The position numbers were made by a program, and so were the translations under genes. 58,333 nucleotides of DNA from Erwinia pyrifoliae DSM 12163 (lineage in GTDB: Bacteria; Pseudomonadota; Gammaproteobacteria; Enterobacterales; Enterobacteriaceae): NCBI RefSeq assembly GCF_000026985.1, contig NC_017390.1:2464158-2522490 (forward strand), written 5' to 3'. This document shows, one piece after another, positions 35,981 through 46,700 of this stretch. Under the pieces are notes generated by a model. That model was not told the DNA's origin and did not search any database. It saw nothing but the letters and a program-made list of their open reading frames with translations. Every line of letters begins with the position of its first letter. The first letter of the stretch is position 1.

Positions 35981-37381
35981 ATGAGCGTTGTGCCTGTAGC
36001 GGATGTACTGCACGGCCGGGTTACGGTAGACAGTGAAGTCACCGTACGTGGCTGGGTGCGTACCCGAAGAGATTCGAAAGCCGGTATATCCTTTATCGCC
36101 GTTTATGACGGTTCCTGCTTTAATCCGGTTCAGGCTGTCGTCAATAATTCTCTGAATAATTATCAGGATGAAGTATTACGTCTGACGACCGGCTGCTCGG
36201 TAGTGATTACGGGAAAAGTCGTTGCATCACCGGGTCAGGGTCAGAGCTTTGAAATTCAGGCGACCGAGGTCGAAGTGGTCGGCTGGGTCGACGACCCGGA
36301 TACCTATCCGATGGCGGCAAAGCGCCACAGCATCGAATATCTGCGTGAAGTGGCGCACCTGCGCCCGCGTACAAACCTGATTGGCGCGGTGGCGCGCGTT
36401 CGCCATACTCTGGCACAGGCGCTGCATCGTTTCTTCGACGAACAGGGTTTCTTCTGGGTTTCCACCCCGTTGATTACCGCTTCTGATACCGAAGGCGCCG
36501 GCGAAATGTTCCGTGTATCAACGCTGGATATGGAAAACCTGCCGCGTACGCCGGAAGGCAAAGTCAATTACGATGAAGACTTCTTTGGCAAGGAAGCGTT
36601 TCTGACCGTATCCGGCCAGCTGAATGGCGAAACCTACGCCAGTGCTATCTCGAAAATCTATACCTTCGGCCCGACCTTCCGCGCAGAAAACTCGCATACC
36701 AGCCGCCATCTGGCAGAGTTCTGGATGCTGGAGCCGGAAATGGCCTTTGCCGACCTGGAAGACAATGCCGCCCTGGCGGAAGCGATGCTGAAGTACGCTT
36801 TCAAAGCGGTGCTTACCGAACGCGCCGATGACATGGCCTTCTTCGCGGAACGCGTAGACAAGGATGCCGTTTCACGCCTGGAACGTTTTGTAACGACCGA
36901 TTTCGCCCAGGTGAATTACACTGAAGCCGTCGAAATCCTGCTGGCATCCGGCCAGAAGTTTGAGAACCCGGTTTCCTGGGGTATCGATCTCTCTTCGGAG
37001 CACGAGCGCTACCTGGCGGAAAAACACTTTAAGGCACCGGTAGTGGTCAAAAACTACCCGAAAGATATCAAAGCATTTTATATGCGCCTGAATGACGACG
37101 GTAAAACTGTCGCTGCTATGGACGTGCTGGCTCCGGGCATTGGCGAAATTATCGGTGGCTCCCAGCGTGAAGAGCGTCTTGAGGTGTTAGATGCTCGTCT
37201 GGCCGAGATGGGGCTGAATAAAGAAGATTACTGGTGGTACCGCGATCTGCGCCGTTATGGCACCGTACCGCATTCCGGTTTCGGGCTGGGTTTCGAACGA
37301 TTAATCGCTTATGTCACCGGCGTACAAAATGTAAGAGATGTTATCGCTTTCCCACGTACTCCACGTAACGCGACCTTCTGA
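35981..37381 (+). CDS. asnS: Asparaginyl-tRNA synthetase
   Basis: 466 residues, E. coli length. Class IIb synthetase. The N-terminal OB-fold anticodon-binding domain (1-110) begins with [14 protein letters not shown]. The catalytic domain holds motif 1 ([16 protein letters not shown]), motif 2 ([25 protein letters not shown]) and motif 3 ([15 protein letters not shown]). It charges tRNA-Asn with asparagine. Flanked by terminators on both sides, so monocistronic. Confidence 0.98.
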   Translation: MSVVPVADVLHGRVTVDSEVTVRGWVRTRRDSKAGISFIAVYDGSCFNPVQAVVNNSLNNYQDEVLRLTTGCSVVITGKVVASPGQGQSFEIQATEVEVVGWVDDPDTYPMAAKRHSIEYLREVAHLRPRTNLIGAVARVRHTLAQALHRFFDEQGFFWVSTPLITASDTEGAGEMFRVSTLDMENLPRTPEGKVNYDEDFFGKEAFLTVSGQLNGETYASAISKIYTFGPTFRAENSHTSRHLAEFWMLEPEMAFADLEDNAALAEAMLKYAFKAVLTERADDMAFFAERVDKDAVSRLERFVTTDFAQVNYTEAVEILLASGQKFENPVSWGIDLSSEHERYLAEKHFKAPVVVKNYPKDIKAFYMRLNDDGKTVAAMDVLAPGIGEIIGGSQREERLEVLDARLAEMGLNKEDYWWYRDLRRYGTVPHSGFGLGFERLIAYVTGVQNVRDVIAFPRTPRNATF

Positions 37382-37419
37382 TCTCTGCATTAAATATAAG
37401 AAATTCATATAAATACTGA

Positions 37420-37444
37420 GGTCGACTGCGTCGGCCTTTTTTTT
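37420..37444 (+). terminator. Terminator of asnS
   Basis: GGTCGAC / GTCGGCC, a seven-bp stem with one G-T pair, followed by eight T residues and ATTTTT. Confidence 0.88.
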
Positions 37445-37481
37445 ATTTTTGTAAATTTAGAGTTGACTCACAAACTTCCTT

Positions 37482-37520
37482 ATTTATTACAATTTGAAAT
37501 ACAATTTTTCTTCTTGTTAC
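37482..37520 (+). promoter_or_regulatory. Candidate OmpR-binding region of ompF
   Basis: ATTTATTACAATTTGAAATACAATTTTTCTTCTTGTTAC contains repeated TTAC/ATAC half-sites spaced about 10 bases apart, as in OmpR sites of ompF and ompC; given here by position. A TAGATT -10 candidate lies at 37551-37556 with no good -35, as expected for an OmpR-dependent promoter. The remaining leader to 37681 is a long 5' untranslated region. Confidence 0.45.
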
Positions 37521-37681
37521 CAGAATAAGAGATTAGTAGCATTTTCGGGCTAGATTAACCGGGCTACCAATGGAAAGATGCCTGCAGACACAGGAAGACA
37601 CCAAACTCTCTTCATGGTTCTGTAAAGAATTGTTGTTGGCAGTGGCAGGTGTTCAAATAACTCCAACGAGGGTAATAAATA

Positions 37682-38785
37682 ATGATGAAGCGCAACATTC
37701 TTGCAGTATTGATCCCAGCTCTGTTGGCAGCGGGTGCCGCTAACGCTGCAGAAATCTATAACAAAGATGGCAACAAACTGGACCTGTACGGTAAAGTTGA
37801 TGCGCGTCACCAATTTTCAGACGACTCCCGTGCAGACGGCGATGAGTCTTATATTCGTTTCGGTTTCAAAGGTGAAACTCAGATCAGCGACCAGCTGACC
37901 GGCTACGGCCAGTGGGAATATAACGTGCAGGCAAACGTGGCCGAAGCAGAAGGTACATCAGGTTCTAAAACCCGCGTTGGCTTTGCCGGCCTGAAGTTTG
38001 CTGATTATGGCGCGTTCGACTATGGCCGTAACTACGGCGTTGGCTATGACCCACTGGCATGGACCGATATCCTGCCGGTATTCGGCGGTGATTCTGGTTA
38101 TTCTGATAACGGCATGGTGGGTCGTTCTAACGGTCTGGCCACCTACCGCAACAGCAACTTCTTCGGCCTGGTTGATGGTCTTGACTTCGCGCTGCAGTAT
38201 CAGGGTAAAAATGAAGAAAGCTCGGACGGTCGTCAAATTGAAAAGGCCAACGGTAACGGTTGGGGTAGCTCAGTTACTTATACAATGCCGGAGGGCGTAG
38301 CGGTATCTGCTGCTTACACCAGATCGGATCGCACCAACGGTCAGCAGAATGCCTACTTCGCGAACGGCAGCAAAACCGCTGAAACCTGGTCGACCGCCGT
38401 TAAGTATGATGCAAACAACGTATACCTTGCGGCGATGTACGGTGAAACCCGTAACAACACCTATATCAAAGGTAACGTTGGCGGCGTAGGTGTAAACGGC
38501 ATGGTTAACAAAGAGCAGAAATTCGAAGCGGTTGCGCAATACCAGTTCGATTTTGGCCTGCGTCCATCCCTGGCTTACGTGCAGTCTGTCGGTAAGAAGA
38601 TTGAAAACGTAGGCAAACAGGATCTGTACAAGTACATCGACGTGGCCACCTACTACTACTTCAACAAAAATATGTCCACCTACGTTGATTACAAAATCAA
38701 CCTGCTGGATGAAAACGACTTCACCCGTGCTGCCGGTATTTCTACTGATAACATCGTTGGCGTTGGCCTGGTCTACCAGTTCTAA
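37682..38785 (+). CDS. ompF: OmpF-type trimeric general porin
   Basis: 367 residues (362 in E. coli OmpF). Signal peptide [22 protein letters not shown], mature start [17 protein letters not shown] 16-strand beta-barrel ends with the C-terminal phenylalanine signature GVGLVYQF needed for BAM recognition. Loop 3, which forms the pore eyelet, reads [17 protein letters not shown]. In E. coli OmpF this is TDMLPEFGGD, so eyelet glutamate E117 is replaced by valine here. Synteny asnS-ompF-aspC supports ompF rather than ompC. The GAGGGTAATAA before the ATG is the ribosome-binding site. Confidence 0.95.
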   Translation: MMKRNILAVLIPALLAAGAANAAEIYNKDGNKLDLYGKVDARHQFSDDSRADGDESYIRFGFKGETQISDQLTGYGQWEYNVQANVAEAEGTSGSKTRVGFAGLKFADYGAFDYGRNYGVGYDPLAWTDILPVFGGDSGYSDNGMVGRSNGLATYRNSNFFGLVDGLDFALQYQGKNEESSDGRQIEKANGNGWGSSVTYTMPEGVAVSAAYTRSDRTNGQQNAYFANGSKTAETWSTAVKYDANNVYLAAMYGETRNNTYIKGNVGGVGVNGMVNKEQKFEAVAQYQFDFGLRPSLAYVQSVGKKIENVGKQDLYKYIDVATYYYFNKNMSTYVDYKINLLDENDFTRAAGISTDNIVGVGLVYQF

Positions 38786-38789
38786 ATAC

Positions 38790-38820
38790 CATTATTCCGC
38801 CGTTTAACTACGGAATAATG
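38790..38820 (+). terminator. First hairpin downstream of ompF
   Basis: CATTATTCCG / CGGAATAATG, a ten-bp perfect stem five bases after the stop codon, without a T run. It may protect the 3' end of the mRNA. Confidence 0.55.
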
Positions 38821-38828
38821 CTTAACGG

Positions 38829-38853
38829 ACGGGGCTTCGGCTCCGTTTTTTTT
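38829..38853 (+). terminator. Rho-independent terminator of ompF
   Basis: ACGGGGC-TTCG-GCTCCGT: a seven-bp stem with a stable TTCG tetraloop and eight T residues. Confidence 0.92.
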
Positions 38854-39010
38854 GGCCTTGAGTTCAGAGCTTCGGTTGTTGCGACTGGGCAATATTTTCA
38901 TTCCCTGTCTTCATTCCTGACGTTTTTTGCCGCAAACGGTTGGCAATCCCTATGTATGACGGTAACCTGAGCCAACACTTCGCTTTAGATTAATCTAACG
39001 GACTCCCATT

Positions 39011-40201
39011 ATGTTTGAACGTATTGCAGCAGCACCCGCCGACCCTATTCTAGGCTTAGCCGATCTGTTCCGCTCGGATGAACGCCCGGACAAGATCAAC
39101 CTCGGTATTGGCGTGTATAAAGATGAAACCGGCAAAACGCCGGTACTGTCCAGCGTTAAAAAAGCTGAGCAGTATCTGCTGGAAAACGAAACCACCAAGA
39201 ATTATCTGAGCATTGACGGTATTGCCGACTTCGCCCGCTGTACTCAGGAACTGCTGTTCGGCGCCGCCAGCCCTGTTATTGCCAGCCAACGTGCACGCAC
39301 TGCGCAGACTCCCGGAGGCACTGGCGCACTGCGGATTGCGGCAGATTTTATCGCCACGCAGACTAGCGCGAAACGTGTGTGGGTCAGCAATCCCAGCTGG
39401 CCAAATCATCAGAACGTGTTTACTGCCGCCGGTCTGGACGTTTGCGAATACGATTATTACGATGCTGCCAGCCACAGTCTGGACTTCGACGGCATGCTGC
39501 AAAGCCTGAATGCTGCCGGGGCCGGTGATATCGTCCTGTTCCACGGCTGCTGCCACAATCCGACCGGTATTGATCCGACTGCCGAACAGTGGGCGCAGCT
39601 GGCCAGACTGTCGCTGGCTAAGGGCTGGCTGCCGCTGTTTGACTTTGCCTACCAGGGCTTTGCCCGTGGTCTGGAGCAGGATGCCGAAGGTCTGCGCGCT
39701 TTCGCAGCCAGCCATCAGGAACTGATCGTGTGCAGCTCCTACTCGAAGAATTTTGGCCTGTACAATGAGCGTGTGGGTGCTTTTACCCTGGTTGCCGGCG
39801 ATGCTGCAGTGGTTAACACCGCTTTCAGCCAGGTGAAAGCGACCATTCGGGCGAACTACTCTAATCCACCGGCACACGGGGCGGCGGTGGTTGCCACCAT
39901 CCTTGGCAACAGCGATCTGCGTGCGCAATGGGAGCAGGAGCTGACCAACATGCGTGAACGTATTCAGCTTATGCGCCAGCTGTTTGTGAAGACGCTGGAA
40001 GAAAAAGGGGCGAAAGGTGACTTCGGCTTTATTATCGCGCAAAACGGCATGTTTTCCTTCAGCGGCCTGACGAAAGATCAGGTGCTCAGGCTGCGTGAAG
40101 AGTTTGGCGTGTATGCAGTGAACTCCGGGCGCGTTAACGTAGCGGGCATGACTGCGGATAATATGGCCCCTCTGTGTGAGGCTATCGCCGCCGTACTGTA
40201 A
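39011..40201 (+). CDS. aspC: Aspartate aminotransferase
   Basis: 396 residues, E. coli length. Class I PLP-dependent transaminase interconverting aspartate and 2-oxoglutarate with oxaloacetate and glutamate. The PLP lysine is K246 ([15 protein letters not shown]). Other blocks are [28 protein letters not shown] and [11 protein letters not shown]. The ribosome-binding site is weak (GGACTCCC). A 404-codon open frame runs antisense across the whole gene but is not credible as a gene. Confidence 0.97.
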   Translation: MFERIAAAPADPILGLADLFRSDERPDKINLGIGVYKDETGKTPVLSSVKKAEQYLLENETTKNYLSIDGIADFARCTQELLFGAASPVIASQRARTAQTPGGTGALRIAADFIATQTSAKRVWVSNPSWPNHQNVFTAAGLDVCEYDYYDAASHSLDFDGMLQSLNAAGAGDIVLFHGCCHNPTGIDPTAEQWAQLARLSLAKGWLPLFDFAYQGFARGLEQDAEGLRAFAASHQELIVCSSYSKNFGLYNERVGAFTLVAGDAAVVNTAFSQVKATIRANYSNPPAHGAAVVATILGNSDLRAQWEQELTNMRERIQLMRQLFVKTLEEKGAKGDFGFIIAQNGMFSFSGLTKDQVLRLREEFGVYAVNSGRVNVAGMTADNMAPLCEAIAAVL

Positions 40202-40257
40202 TTTGGTGCGTAGGCCGCAATGGCGGCACGCCCATGATTCACCAGCGCTGTAAACGG

Positions 40258-40284
40258 AAAAAGCCTGCATAAGCAGGCTTTTTT
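40258..40284. terminator. Bidirectional terminator between aspC and gloC
   Basis: AAAAAGCCTGC / GCAGGCTTTTTT with loop ATAA, and T runs on both strands. Confidence 0.93.
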
Positions 40285-40299
40285 ACCTTCTGACGGCGA

Positions 40300-40929
40300 T
40301 TATTGCAGGAACGGATTGCTGATACGCTCACGTCCCAGCGTCGACATTGGCCCATGACCTGCAATAAAGGTCACGTCATCACCCAGCGGCAGTAATTTGT
40401 TCAGGATGGAGGCAATCAGCTGCTGGTGGCTGCCCTGTGGGAAGTCAGAACGCCCTACGCCACCGCTGAATATCACATCGCCGGAAACCAGCAAACGGCC
40501 TTCCCGGTCGAAGAACACAATATGGCCCGGCGTATGTCCGGGGCACAACAGCACTTCCAGCACGGTGTTGCCAACGTGTACGACTTCCCCCTCCTGCAGC
40601 CAGCGATCCGGAGCCAGCGGCGCGCATTCGTCGAAGCCGAACATCTGGCTTTGCTGCGGCAAACCGTCCAGCCAGAATTTGTCCGCCCTATGCGGCCCGA
40701 CAACCGGTACGCCGTAATGTTCGGCCAGTTCGGCCGCTGCGCCAACATGGTCGAGGTGGCCATGAGTCAACAGGATTTGCTTCACCGTTATGCCCAGGCC
40801 GGCGATCTCATGTCGAATCTTATGCGCATCGCCGCCGGGATCAACCAGTGCGGCTTCACCGGTTTCAGGGCACCAGATCACCGAACAGTTCTGCGCGAAC
40901 GCGGTAACCGGGATAATGTGATAGTTCAT
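40300..40929 (-). CDS. gloC: GloC (YcbL), type II glyoxalase
   Basis: 209 residues (215 in E. coli). Metallo-beta-lactamase fold; hydrolyses S-lactoylglutathione to lactate and glutathione. The metal-binding motif is [10 protein letters not shown] (HxHxDH), with further ligands in [14 protein letters not shown] and AGHGP. It detoxifies methylglyoxal, the product of MgsA encoded at 4.6 kb. Followed 42 bases upstream by ycbK in the same direction. Confidence 0.94.
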   Translation of the reverse strand: MNYHIIPVTAFAQNCSVIWCPETGEAALVDPGGDAHKIRHEIAGLGITVKQILLTHGHLDHVGAAAELAEHYGVPVVGPHRADKFWLDGLPQQSQMFGFDECAPLAPDRWLQEGEVVHVGNTVLEVLLCPGHTPGHIVFFDREGRLLVSGDVIFSGGVGRSDFPQGSHQQLIASILNKLLPLGDDVTFIAGHGPMSTLGRERISNPFLQ

Positions 40930-40971
40930 AATACTCCATTGCCGGCCGCCACAGGGCAGCAGGGTTTCACG

Positions 40972-41520
40972 TTACCAGCGCCGAACCGGCCCGGTATCGA
41001 TGTGCACAAAGTTACTGCGCGGGTAATAGCCGACACCGCCCGCCCGCAGCGAAAGTGCCGCTTTGCGAATATTGCTTAATGAGATCCCTTCAATATGGAA
41101 ATCCATCGCCTGGCCCTTCGTATGATAGCTGTGCCGGGCCACGCCGTCGCTGCGTTCACGCAGCATGTTGTTGGTCGCCAGCGAACGATAGCCGGAAATC
41201 AACTGAACCGGCTTACGGGTATTAAGCAGGGTTTGCAGACGGAACAACTGATCGAAAAGGTGGGGATCGATGCTTTTACTTTTATTGGCGCGATAATCAC
41301 GGAAAAAGTGGTTAAGACGCGTCAGTTCAGACTTATCGTAGGTTTTACCGTTAAAAAACTCGGTTTTAAGACTTTCACCGGTGTGCAAATTATTAAGAGT
41401 GAGTACCCGGGGACGAGCGGTAGAAAGCGAGGCAAAGGCCTGGCTCGGAAGTAGTGCGACACCCAGGGCGGCTCCGCCCAGAGTCAACCACTTACGGCGA
41501 TGAGAGTCGATCTTATCCAT
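40972..41520 (-). CDS. ycbK: YcbK, Tat-exported DUF882 peptidase-like protein
   Basis: 182 residues, E. coli length. The N-terminus MDKIDSHRRKWLTLGGAALG has a twin-arginine motif followed by a hydrophobic segment, so export is by Tat. The peptidase-M15-like (DUF882) domain carries the zinc-site pattern of this family: SGYRSLATN, the histidine of ARHSYHTKGQAMDFHIEG, and NFVHIDTGPVRRW at the end. Related to murein endopeptidase MepK of E. coli, which cleaves 3-3 crosslinks made by L,D-transpeptidases. The neighbour ldtD makes exactly such links. Confidence 0.92.
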   Translation of the reverse strand: MDKIDSHRRKWLTLGGAALGVALLPSQAFASLSTARPRVLTLNNLHTGESLKTEFFNGKTYDKSELTRLNHFFRDYRANKSKSIDPHLFDQLFRLQTLLNTRKPVQLISGYRSLATNNMLRERSDGVARHSYHTKGQAMDFHIEGISLSNIRKAALSLRAGGVGYYPRSNFVHIDTGPVRRW

Positions 41521-41625
41521 AAAGCTGTATTACCTGGCTAAAATAGTCGGAATTGTGCATTTACTGCGCTGGCTGGAACCTTACCGGGCGCGAAAACATC
41601 CGTCAACCCGGCTATAAACGAAAAT

Positions 41626-41658
41626 GGCGCATTGATCCGGGTGTTGCACCAATGCGCC
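41626..41658 (-). terminator. Candidate terminator of ldtD
   Basis: GGCGCATTG / CAATGCGCC, a nine-bp perfect stem. On the minus strand it is followed by ATTTTCGTTT. It lies 41 bases after the ldtD stop. Confidence 0.6.
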
Positions 41659-41698
41659 CTTGCGCTTAACAGCCAGAGAACTACTGATTAATCAGACA

Positions 41699-43546
41699 TT
41701 AGAGCAATAATTGCCCAGCCCGCGCCAGCACCTGTGCGCCCGAACGCGCGGTGTTGTCATAATTGTAAATATCTGTACGATACTGGGGTTGCCCATCTTC
41801 CGCCACCCAGGCGGTCAGATAATAGAGGTTGACCGGGATGCGTTGACGGATCGGCACAAAGCGGGTATTTCCCTCTTTCAGCGTGCCGGAAATACGCGCA
41901 TCGTTCCAGCCGACATCGCGCAGCAGTAAATTAGCCAGATCGGAAGCACGATTTACCCTTACGCAGCCGGAACTCAGAGCGCGAATATCCTTCTGGAACA
42001 AGCCATGATTTGGCGTGTCATGCAGGTAAATAGCGTCCGAGCTTGGCATATTGAACTTGTAGCGCCCCAGCGAGTTGGTGGCGCCAGGCGCCTGGCGGAT
42101 GCGGTACGGGAAAGAAGCGGCAGAAACCGTACTCCAGTTAATCATTGAAGGATCAACCACTTCCGCTTCGTTGCTCCAGCCTGCAAGCAGGGTGTAACCG
42201 TGCTTATACAGATACATCGGGTCCCGTTTCACCTTCGGCACAATATCCTTACGTACCAGCGTGGTAGGCACGTTCCACGGTGGGTTAAGCACCACATTAT
42301 TCAACGCGCTGCGCATCAATGGCGTTTTACGATCCGGACGGCCCACGATTACCCGTGAAGACAGGATTTCGCGGCCATTGACGTAGTAAGCCAGCGAATA
42401 ATTTGGGATGTTAACCATAATTCCGTTTTGCATATCATCGGGCAGCAGGCGCAGACGCTGAATATTCAACGCCAGCAGCGTGGCCCGCTGCTGCGGCGAG
42501 ACGTTCAGCCATTCGCGGGTGCGCATCCCTATCGCGCCATCGGCCTCCAAACCTTGCCAACGCTGGAAGCGCTTTAGCGCCTCCACCAGCTGCGGCGAAT
42601 AGGTATTCGCCTGGCTGCCCAACGCCGCCTGCCCGTTAAACACATTGGGTGCAGCGGCGGAGTCAGTAACATCACCTGACAGGTTCGCCGACGGACTGAC
42701 TACGCGATTATTATCAGCCCGTGTCAGCAAGTTCGCGTCCGGCTGCGCATTATCATCATCGTGAACCAATGGCGCATCGACAGCCCCCACCACTTCCGCA
42801 GCGGGTTTAACGGGTTCATTTGCCGATGACATCATGCCGTTACGTTGCAGGATATCACGCAAGGCCGATACGTCATTGCTGATCTGACCCGGTCGCAGCG
42901 TCTGCTTATCGACTATACGCGGCCACGGCCGGGTATCCGCCAGCAGGGATTTCAGCGCCTGATGCATACGAGCATATTGCGGATGCTGGGGCGCCAGAGA
43001 GCGCACAAAGCCGTTGAGGTTGCCGCTGGCAAGGGCTTGCTGCCACTGATTTATTACCGTCATCGACGGGGCTTCCAGCCGGTAAGGCACCGTGCTGTAG
43101 AGCCAGGCTTCGCCCTTACTCGGCGCGCTGGAGGTAAACTGCAGATAACCTAACATCGCATCAGATAGCGCCACATCCCGCGCCAACCCTTTAATTGCCG
43201 GATCCGTCAGTTGCTTTACCCATTGGGAAAACTGCGGCTGTACGCCAGAGAGGGCGACTTCAGCCAGCTGTTGCTCAAACTGCCTGACCGCTTGCGGATC
43301 CTGCCACATCAGCTGCATACCATTGCTGGCATACAGCGGCACAAGATTTTTCAAATAAAACGGCGTTATACCCTGAGGGAAAGCGGCAATGATTTGCTGC
43401 TGGCTCTGCGTAACGCTGACGGCCGGCACCACAGCAGAGGAAACCGGTGGTGTACCTGCTACCGCGCCGGGTAATACTGCCAGCCCGGAGAACAGGCAGC
43501 ACCCGACCGCAAGCGCTTGAATGAACGATGATTTCTGCAGCAACAT
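41699..43546 (-). CDS. ldtD: LdtD (YcbB), L,D-transpeptidase
   Basis: 615 residues, E. coli length. Signal peptide at the N-terminus (hydrophobic segment at about 8-30). Scaffold domain, then a peptidoglycan-binding domain ([20 protein letters not shown] in segments, about residues 315-345), then the YkuD catalytic domain. Active-site motif: [18 protein letters not shown], with the catalytic cysteine. It forms 3-3 meso-diaminopimelate crosslinks and gives beta-lactam bypass in E. coli. Divergence and spacing from mukB are as in relatives. Confidence 0.95.
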   Translation of the reverse strand: MLLQKSSFIQALAVGCCLFSGLAVLPGAVAGTPPVSSAVVPAVSVTQSQQQIIAAFPQGITPFYLKNLVPLYASNGMQLMWQDPQAVRQFEQQLAEVALSGVQPQFSQWVKQLTDPAIKGLARDVALSDAMLGYLQFTSSAPSKGEAWLYSTVPYRLEAPSMTVINQWQQALASGNLNGFVRSLAPQHPQYARMHQALKSLLADTRPWPRIVDKQTLRPGQISNDVSALRDILQRNGMMSSANEPVKPAAEVVGAVDAPLVHDDDNAQPDANLLTRADNNRVVSPSANLSGDVTDSAAAPNVFNGQAALGSQANTYSPQLVEALKRFQRWQGLEADGAIGMRTREWLNVSPQQRATLLALNIQRLRLLPDDMQNGIMVNIPNYSLAYYVNGREILSSRVIVGRPDRKTPLMRSALNNVVLNPPWNVPTTLVRKDIVPKVKRDPMYLYKHGYTLLAGWSNEAEVVDPSMINWSTVSAASFPYRIRQAPGATNSLGRYKFNMPSSDAIYLHDTPNHGLFQKDIRALSSGCVRVNRASDLANLLLRDVGWNDARISGTLKEGNTRFVPIRQRIPVNLYYLTAWVAEDGQPQYRTDIYNYDNTARSGAQVLARAGQLLL

Positions 43547-43620
43547 CCCTTGCTCCCTGTTAAGTCAGCTAATTTGGAAAACACTAACGATGAGTCGTTG
43601 TTATAAGTATACGAACAGAA

Positions 43621-43654
43621 AACGGCATTTGCCTGTTACGTGACAAATGCCGTT
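43621..43654 (-). terminator. Terminator of the cmoM-mukFEB operon
   Basis: AACGGCATTTG / CAAATGCCGTT, an 11-bp perfect stem with a 12-base loop. On the minus strand it is followed by TTCTG, so the T run is short. It lies 67 bases after the mukB stop. Confidence 0.7.
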
Positions 43655-43721
43655 ATTCAGATTAATGCCACCCTGGCTAATTTACCACTCTGGAAGCACT
43701 ATTTTTTACGCTTTTCCAACA

Positions 43722-46700
43722 CTATATGCTGACTTCTTCACGGTCGGTAACAGCGGCAGGCTCAGCGGCAAAACCACGCAGGCCGACCACATGCACATGT
43801 TCAGTATTGTTGAACACTTTACGCACCAGTTTATAGGTGGTGCCTTTTTCGGGACTGATATTTTCCGGCGCGGCAATAATCAGCTGCATTTCCAGACGGT
43901 CGCAGAGTTCGAACAGCGTGGCGATGGATTTCGCATCCAGACGCGCCGCTTCATCAAGGAACAGCAAACGACACGGCGAGATATCCTTGCCGCGCAGCCG
44001 GCGCGACTCCTCTTCCCAGCTTTGCACCACCATCACCAGGATTGACATCCCGGTACCGATGGCTTCCCCGGTGGACAGCGCGCCGCTTTCCGCACGCAGC
44101 CAGCCGTCAGAACCACGGCTGACTTCCACTTCCATCTCCAGATAGTTACGGTAGTCGAGCAGCTCTTCGCCGATGGTCTGCGGCGTACGTTGCCCCATAT
44201 CAATCTGTGGGTTCAGGCGTTGATAAAGCTTCGCCAGCGCCTCGGAGAAGGTCAGACGGTTGCTCTTGAACAGATCCTGATGCTGTTCGTGCTGTTCTGA
44301 CAGCACGTCCAGCAGCGTGGAATGCGCTTCCCGCACGTTAACGTTCAGACGTACGCTCTTCACCTGACCAAAACTGACGGCCTGCAGGCCCTGGTTCAGC
44401 TGGCGGATGCGGTTCTGCTCACGCTGTATCGTTTTACGAATAATATTCGACACGCTGCGCGAGCTGATAGCCAGGGTCTGCTCACGGGCGGTCAGCTCTT
44501 CGGTCAGACGATTCAGCTCAATTTCCATTTGTTCAATCGCTTCAACCGGGTCATCGGTACGGATGATATCCTGACGGATGCGTTCGCGCAGATGCTGGTA
44601 AACGGCAATATAGAACTGAATTTTACGCTCTGGTCGTTTTGGATCTTCCGACAGGCGCAGCACATCTCGCAGATGTTCATTATCCGCCACCGCCAGACGC
44701 AACGCTCCCAATGCCTTATCGGACATTGAGCGCAGCTCGTCACCGCCCAGATAGGCCAGCTCACGACGGTGCAGGCGGCGCTCAACGCCGTTATCCTTCA
44801 CCATGCGCAGCACCGCCACCCAACCGGCCTTAGCGCTGACAACCTGTTCACGCCCCTGCTGGTATTCGCGTTCAAGGCGGCGCAGTTTTTTCTGCAGCGC
44901 GTCCATTTCGGCCTCGCAGAACGTCAGCTGTTTTTCCAGCTGATTACGGCGCGCACGGTTATTACTCAATGCACTGTAAAGCTCATCACGGCGCAAACGC
45001 GAGCGCTGTTCGGCGCTGGCATCCGCCTGTACGCCAATATCCTGCATCTCCTGCTGTAGCTCTTTCAGCATATCGCGCTTGGCATCATATGAACTTTTTA
45101 GCGAGGCCAGTACCTGTGAATATTGCGTCAGCTGCAATTGATGCTGGCGCAGCTGTTCGCGGGCGCGGGCGCGTTCGCTTTCGGCCTGTTCCAGCCGCTG
45201 GCGCAGTTTTTCGTTCAGATCGCTGGTGCCGTTCAGCATGCCCGCCGAATCGGTGTAACCAAAGTGCGCCCGGCGCTGCACCACTTCCGTCAGGGCGAAT
45301 GCCTGCTGGCGCGCATCACGCTGCTGCTGCTGCGCCTGCTGATAGTCCAGCGTTAACTGTTCATGCTGTTCCGGGTCGCTTTGCAGCACGGACAGGATGG
45401 GTTCCAGCCTGGCGAGCTGTTCTCCGTGCTGCTGTACAAAGCGAGCGGCTTCCTGCGCTTCAGCCAGTTTTTCCTGAATCTCTTCGTGACGATCCTGTAG
45501 CGTATCGTCCAGCAACAGGCTGATGCGGGGCAGCAGGCGGTTAAGCTGCGCTACGCCCTCTTTCGCCTGTTCAAACTGCTGACGCTGCTGCTGATTTTCG
45601 CTTTCGTGGTTGCTCAGCTCTCGCTCAACTTCATGACGGCGACCGTTGAGCAGACGTATTGCCGCTTCCGGGTCGGGTTCAAACGCCACGCCGATATGGC
45701 CACCGATAAAGCGGCTGAATGACTGGTGCAGCCGCTGGATTTTCTGCACGTCAAATGACAGGGTGGCGAAACGTTCAGCCAGCTTTTCACGCCCGGCACG
45801 CAGCACTTCCAGCTGATTTTCCCGCGCCGCACGGCCAAAGAGCGGCACTTTTGGAAAACGTGAATAGCGCCACTGGCGGTCACCCGCCTTGACGACCACC
45901 GCTTTTGCCAGCTCTTCAACATGGAATACGCTGTCATCAAACGATTGTGGGTCGCCTTCAATCAGGTAGAGATCTTCCGGGCAGTCATCCAGGCCAGCAA
46001 GCTGGTCGCGGATCAAAGACAGATCGGGCACCACGATGGCATGGCGCGCCGGGCCATACAGCGCCGAAAAGTATGGCGCGTCATCAATGGTGACATCGTC
46101 ATAGATTTCCGATAGCAGCACGCCGCCAAAACGTTCCGCAAGGTGATTCAGACGCGCATCTTCTGAACCTCCGGGCTGGCTAAGGCGTTCGATCTGCTGT
46201 TCGCTCTCGCGCTTACGCGCGGCGATTTCGTCACGTTCTACCGTCGTTTCACGCTCCAGCTCCAGCAGCTGCTGCATAAACTCGGTGACCTGCTGGCTGT
46301 TTTCCAAAGCCTGCCCGGCCTGTTCACCCAGCTGGGAGAGGATCTCTTGCGCTGCCAGCCACTGCGGTGCCTGCTTCGTCAGCCGCGCAATACGTTCGCG
46401 CAGCTGTTCCAGCTCCTGACGCAACGCCATGCGCCGTTCACCGGCATCCGCCACGCTGTCATTGAGTAGTTCAATCTGCGCTTCAAGCCCGGCCTGCAAA
46501 TTTTCCAGCTCGGCGGCGTCCACCTGTTGGCCGTAGCGCTTGCAGAAGTCGTTTAGCAGACGTTCAGCATCCTGTTGTTCACGCAGACGCTGCCCCAGCT
46601 CGCTGACCCGGCTGCGCAGCGGCTGTAGTTGTTCGGCATGGTAACGCTGATTGCTGGCATCGCGCAGCAAATCACGCCCCACCTGCCATGCGTCACTGCG

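Noticed and set aside
39056..40270. 404-codon open frame antisense to aspC
   Set aside because: It mirrors aspC almost exactly, shows no domain or family signature and has no ribosome-binding site. It is a by-product of the codon bias of a highly expressed gene.
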